From Hirudo medicinalis (taxonomy: Eukaryota > Annelida > Clitellata > Hirudinida > Hirudinidae): DNA of 15,768 nt. Made by a program: the position numbers and the translations under genes. The notes under the pieces were generated by a model that had not been told where the DNA came from, did not search any database, and was given only the letters and a program-made list of their open reading frames with translations. Location of the stretch: the NCBI GenBank assembly GCA_011800805.1, contig MPNW01000331.1, positions 137,660 through 153,427 on the forward strand, in the 5' to 3' direction. Positions 15,317 through 15,768 of the stretch are shown here, piece after piece; position 1 is the stretch's first letter, and each line of letters starts with the position of its first letter.

Positions 15317-15768
15317 CTCAAGAAAGAGGATAGACAGCTGGAATGGGCAAAACATATGGATGATTAAGGTGACTTTACGGAAGTCAGTAGTTATTCTAAA
15401 CGAAACGAAGTTTAACATCCATGATCTGATGGGTGCCACTGTCACTGGCAACTGTACAACCAAGTTGCGGATGTACTGCTTTGCTGCTCTCAATAGAGTT
15501 GCCATGTCATCTTGTAACACACAAATTCCAACACTTGGATCAAGCAGACAAGCTGCGGCAGGTAATGAATCAAATTCAGAACAGTCAGAATCCAAGAAAC
15601 AGGCAAAACGATCATTGATAGATCGATACAACAATTGTGACAGTTGCTTATTAACAGTGGGATCTTTTAAACCCAGTTTAAGCTCCAACAAAGATGGTAT
15701 AATCTGTGACATTGACAAATTGTTACTTTGCAGCAGGTCAGTTTGCTGTTTGAAAGGCTGTAGAGTTT
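15317..15768 (-). CDS. hAT-type transposase-like exon, partial (window edge)
   Basis: The frame is open from the window end to 15317 (150 codons). The opening stretch (LQPFKQQTDLLQS, then LSMSQIIPSLLEL) and the later LPAAACLLDPS resemble the RNase-H-fold part of hAT transposases and the ZBED-like proteins derived from them (residues of about 2-88 of the visible part). The frame then loses family character and ends at a strong donor, GAG|GTATGAG, phase 0. No ATG defines the start; a TTG at 15718 is only an internal codon. The C-terminal hAT dimerisation part was not found downstream, so this may be a degenerate copy, an exon of a longer domesticated gene, or a gene with exons outside the window. 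Confidence 0.6.

Overview
The window is nuclear DNA of an animal, most likely an invertebrate. The evidence is intron-split genes with GT-AG junctions, AT-rich introns and spacers around more GC-rich coding exons, a SOX HMG-box gene, and short introns (about 160 to 860 bases). The species cannot be fixed from the sequence. A KDM4 enzyme without PHD and Tudor domains and a Sox gene with an HMG-box intron both fit an invertebrate bilaterian.

All four recognisable genes lie on the minus strand, so transcription runs from high to low coordinates. (1) 15766-15317: a partial hAT-type transposase-like exon, cut by the window end. (2) 14333-13124: a four-exon gene for a small secreted PEBP-family protein (189 aa). 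(3) 11146-6926: a ten-exon KDM4/JMJD2 histone lysine demethylase (711 aa). Its exon phases join without conflict, its Fe, 2-oxoglutarate and zinc ligands are all present, and its tail has an unusual Cys/His cluster. (4) 4082-892: a two-exon Sox transcription factor (775 aa) with a phase-1 intron inside the HMG box.

Between genes: 1-519 holds a perfect (TCTTGT)21 array and a CATGT pentamer array. 4083-6329 is the Sox upstream region, with small hairpins and SOX-like motifs. 6330-6608 is a plus-strand small membrane ORF followed by AATAAA, possibly a convergent gene (weak). 11147-12934 is AT-rich, with AT microsatellites and a 61-bp direct repeat 267 bp apart. 14334-15316 has no recognisable gene.

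The genes do not form an operon or a linked pathway. KDM4 (chromatin) and Sox (transcription) both act in the nucleus, but nothing here shows that they work together. I found no clear new multi-gene system. The most unusual items are the mixed-character Sox HMG box with very long flanks, the KDM4 tail motif, and the unexplained repeat and hairpin elements.
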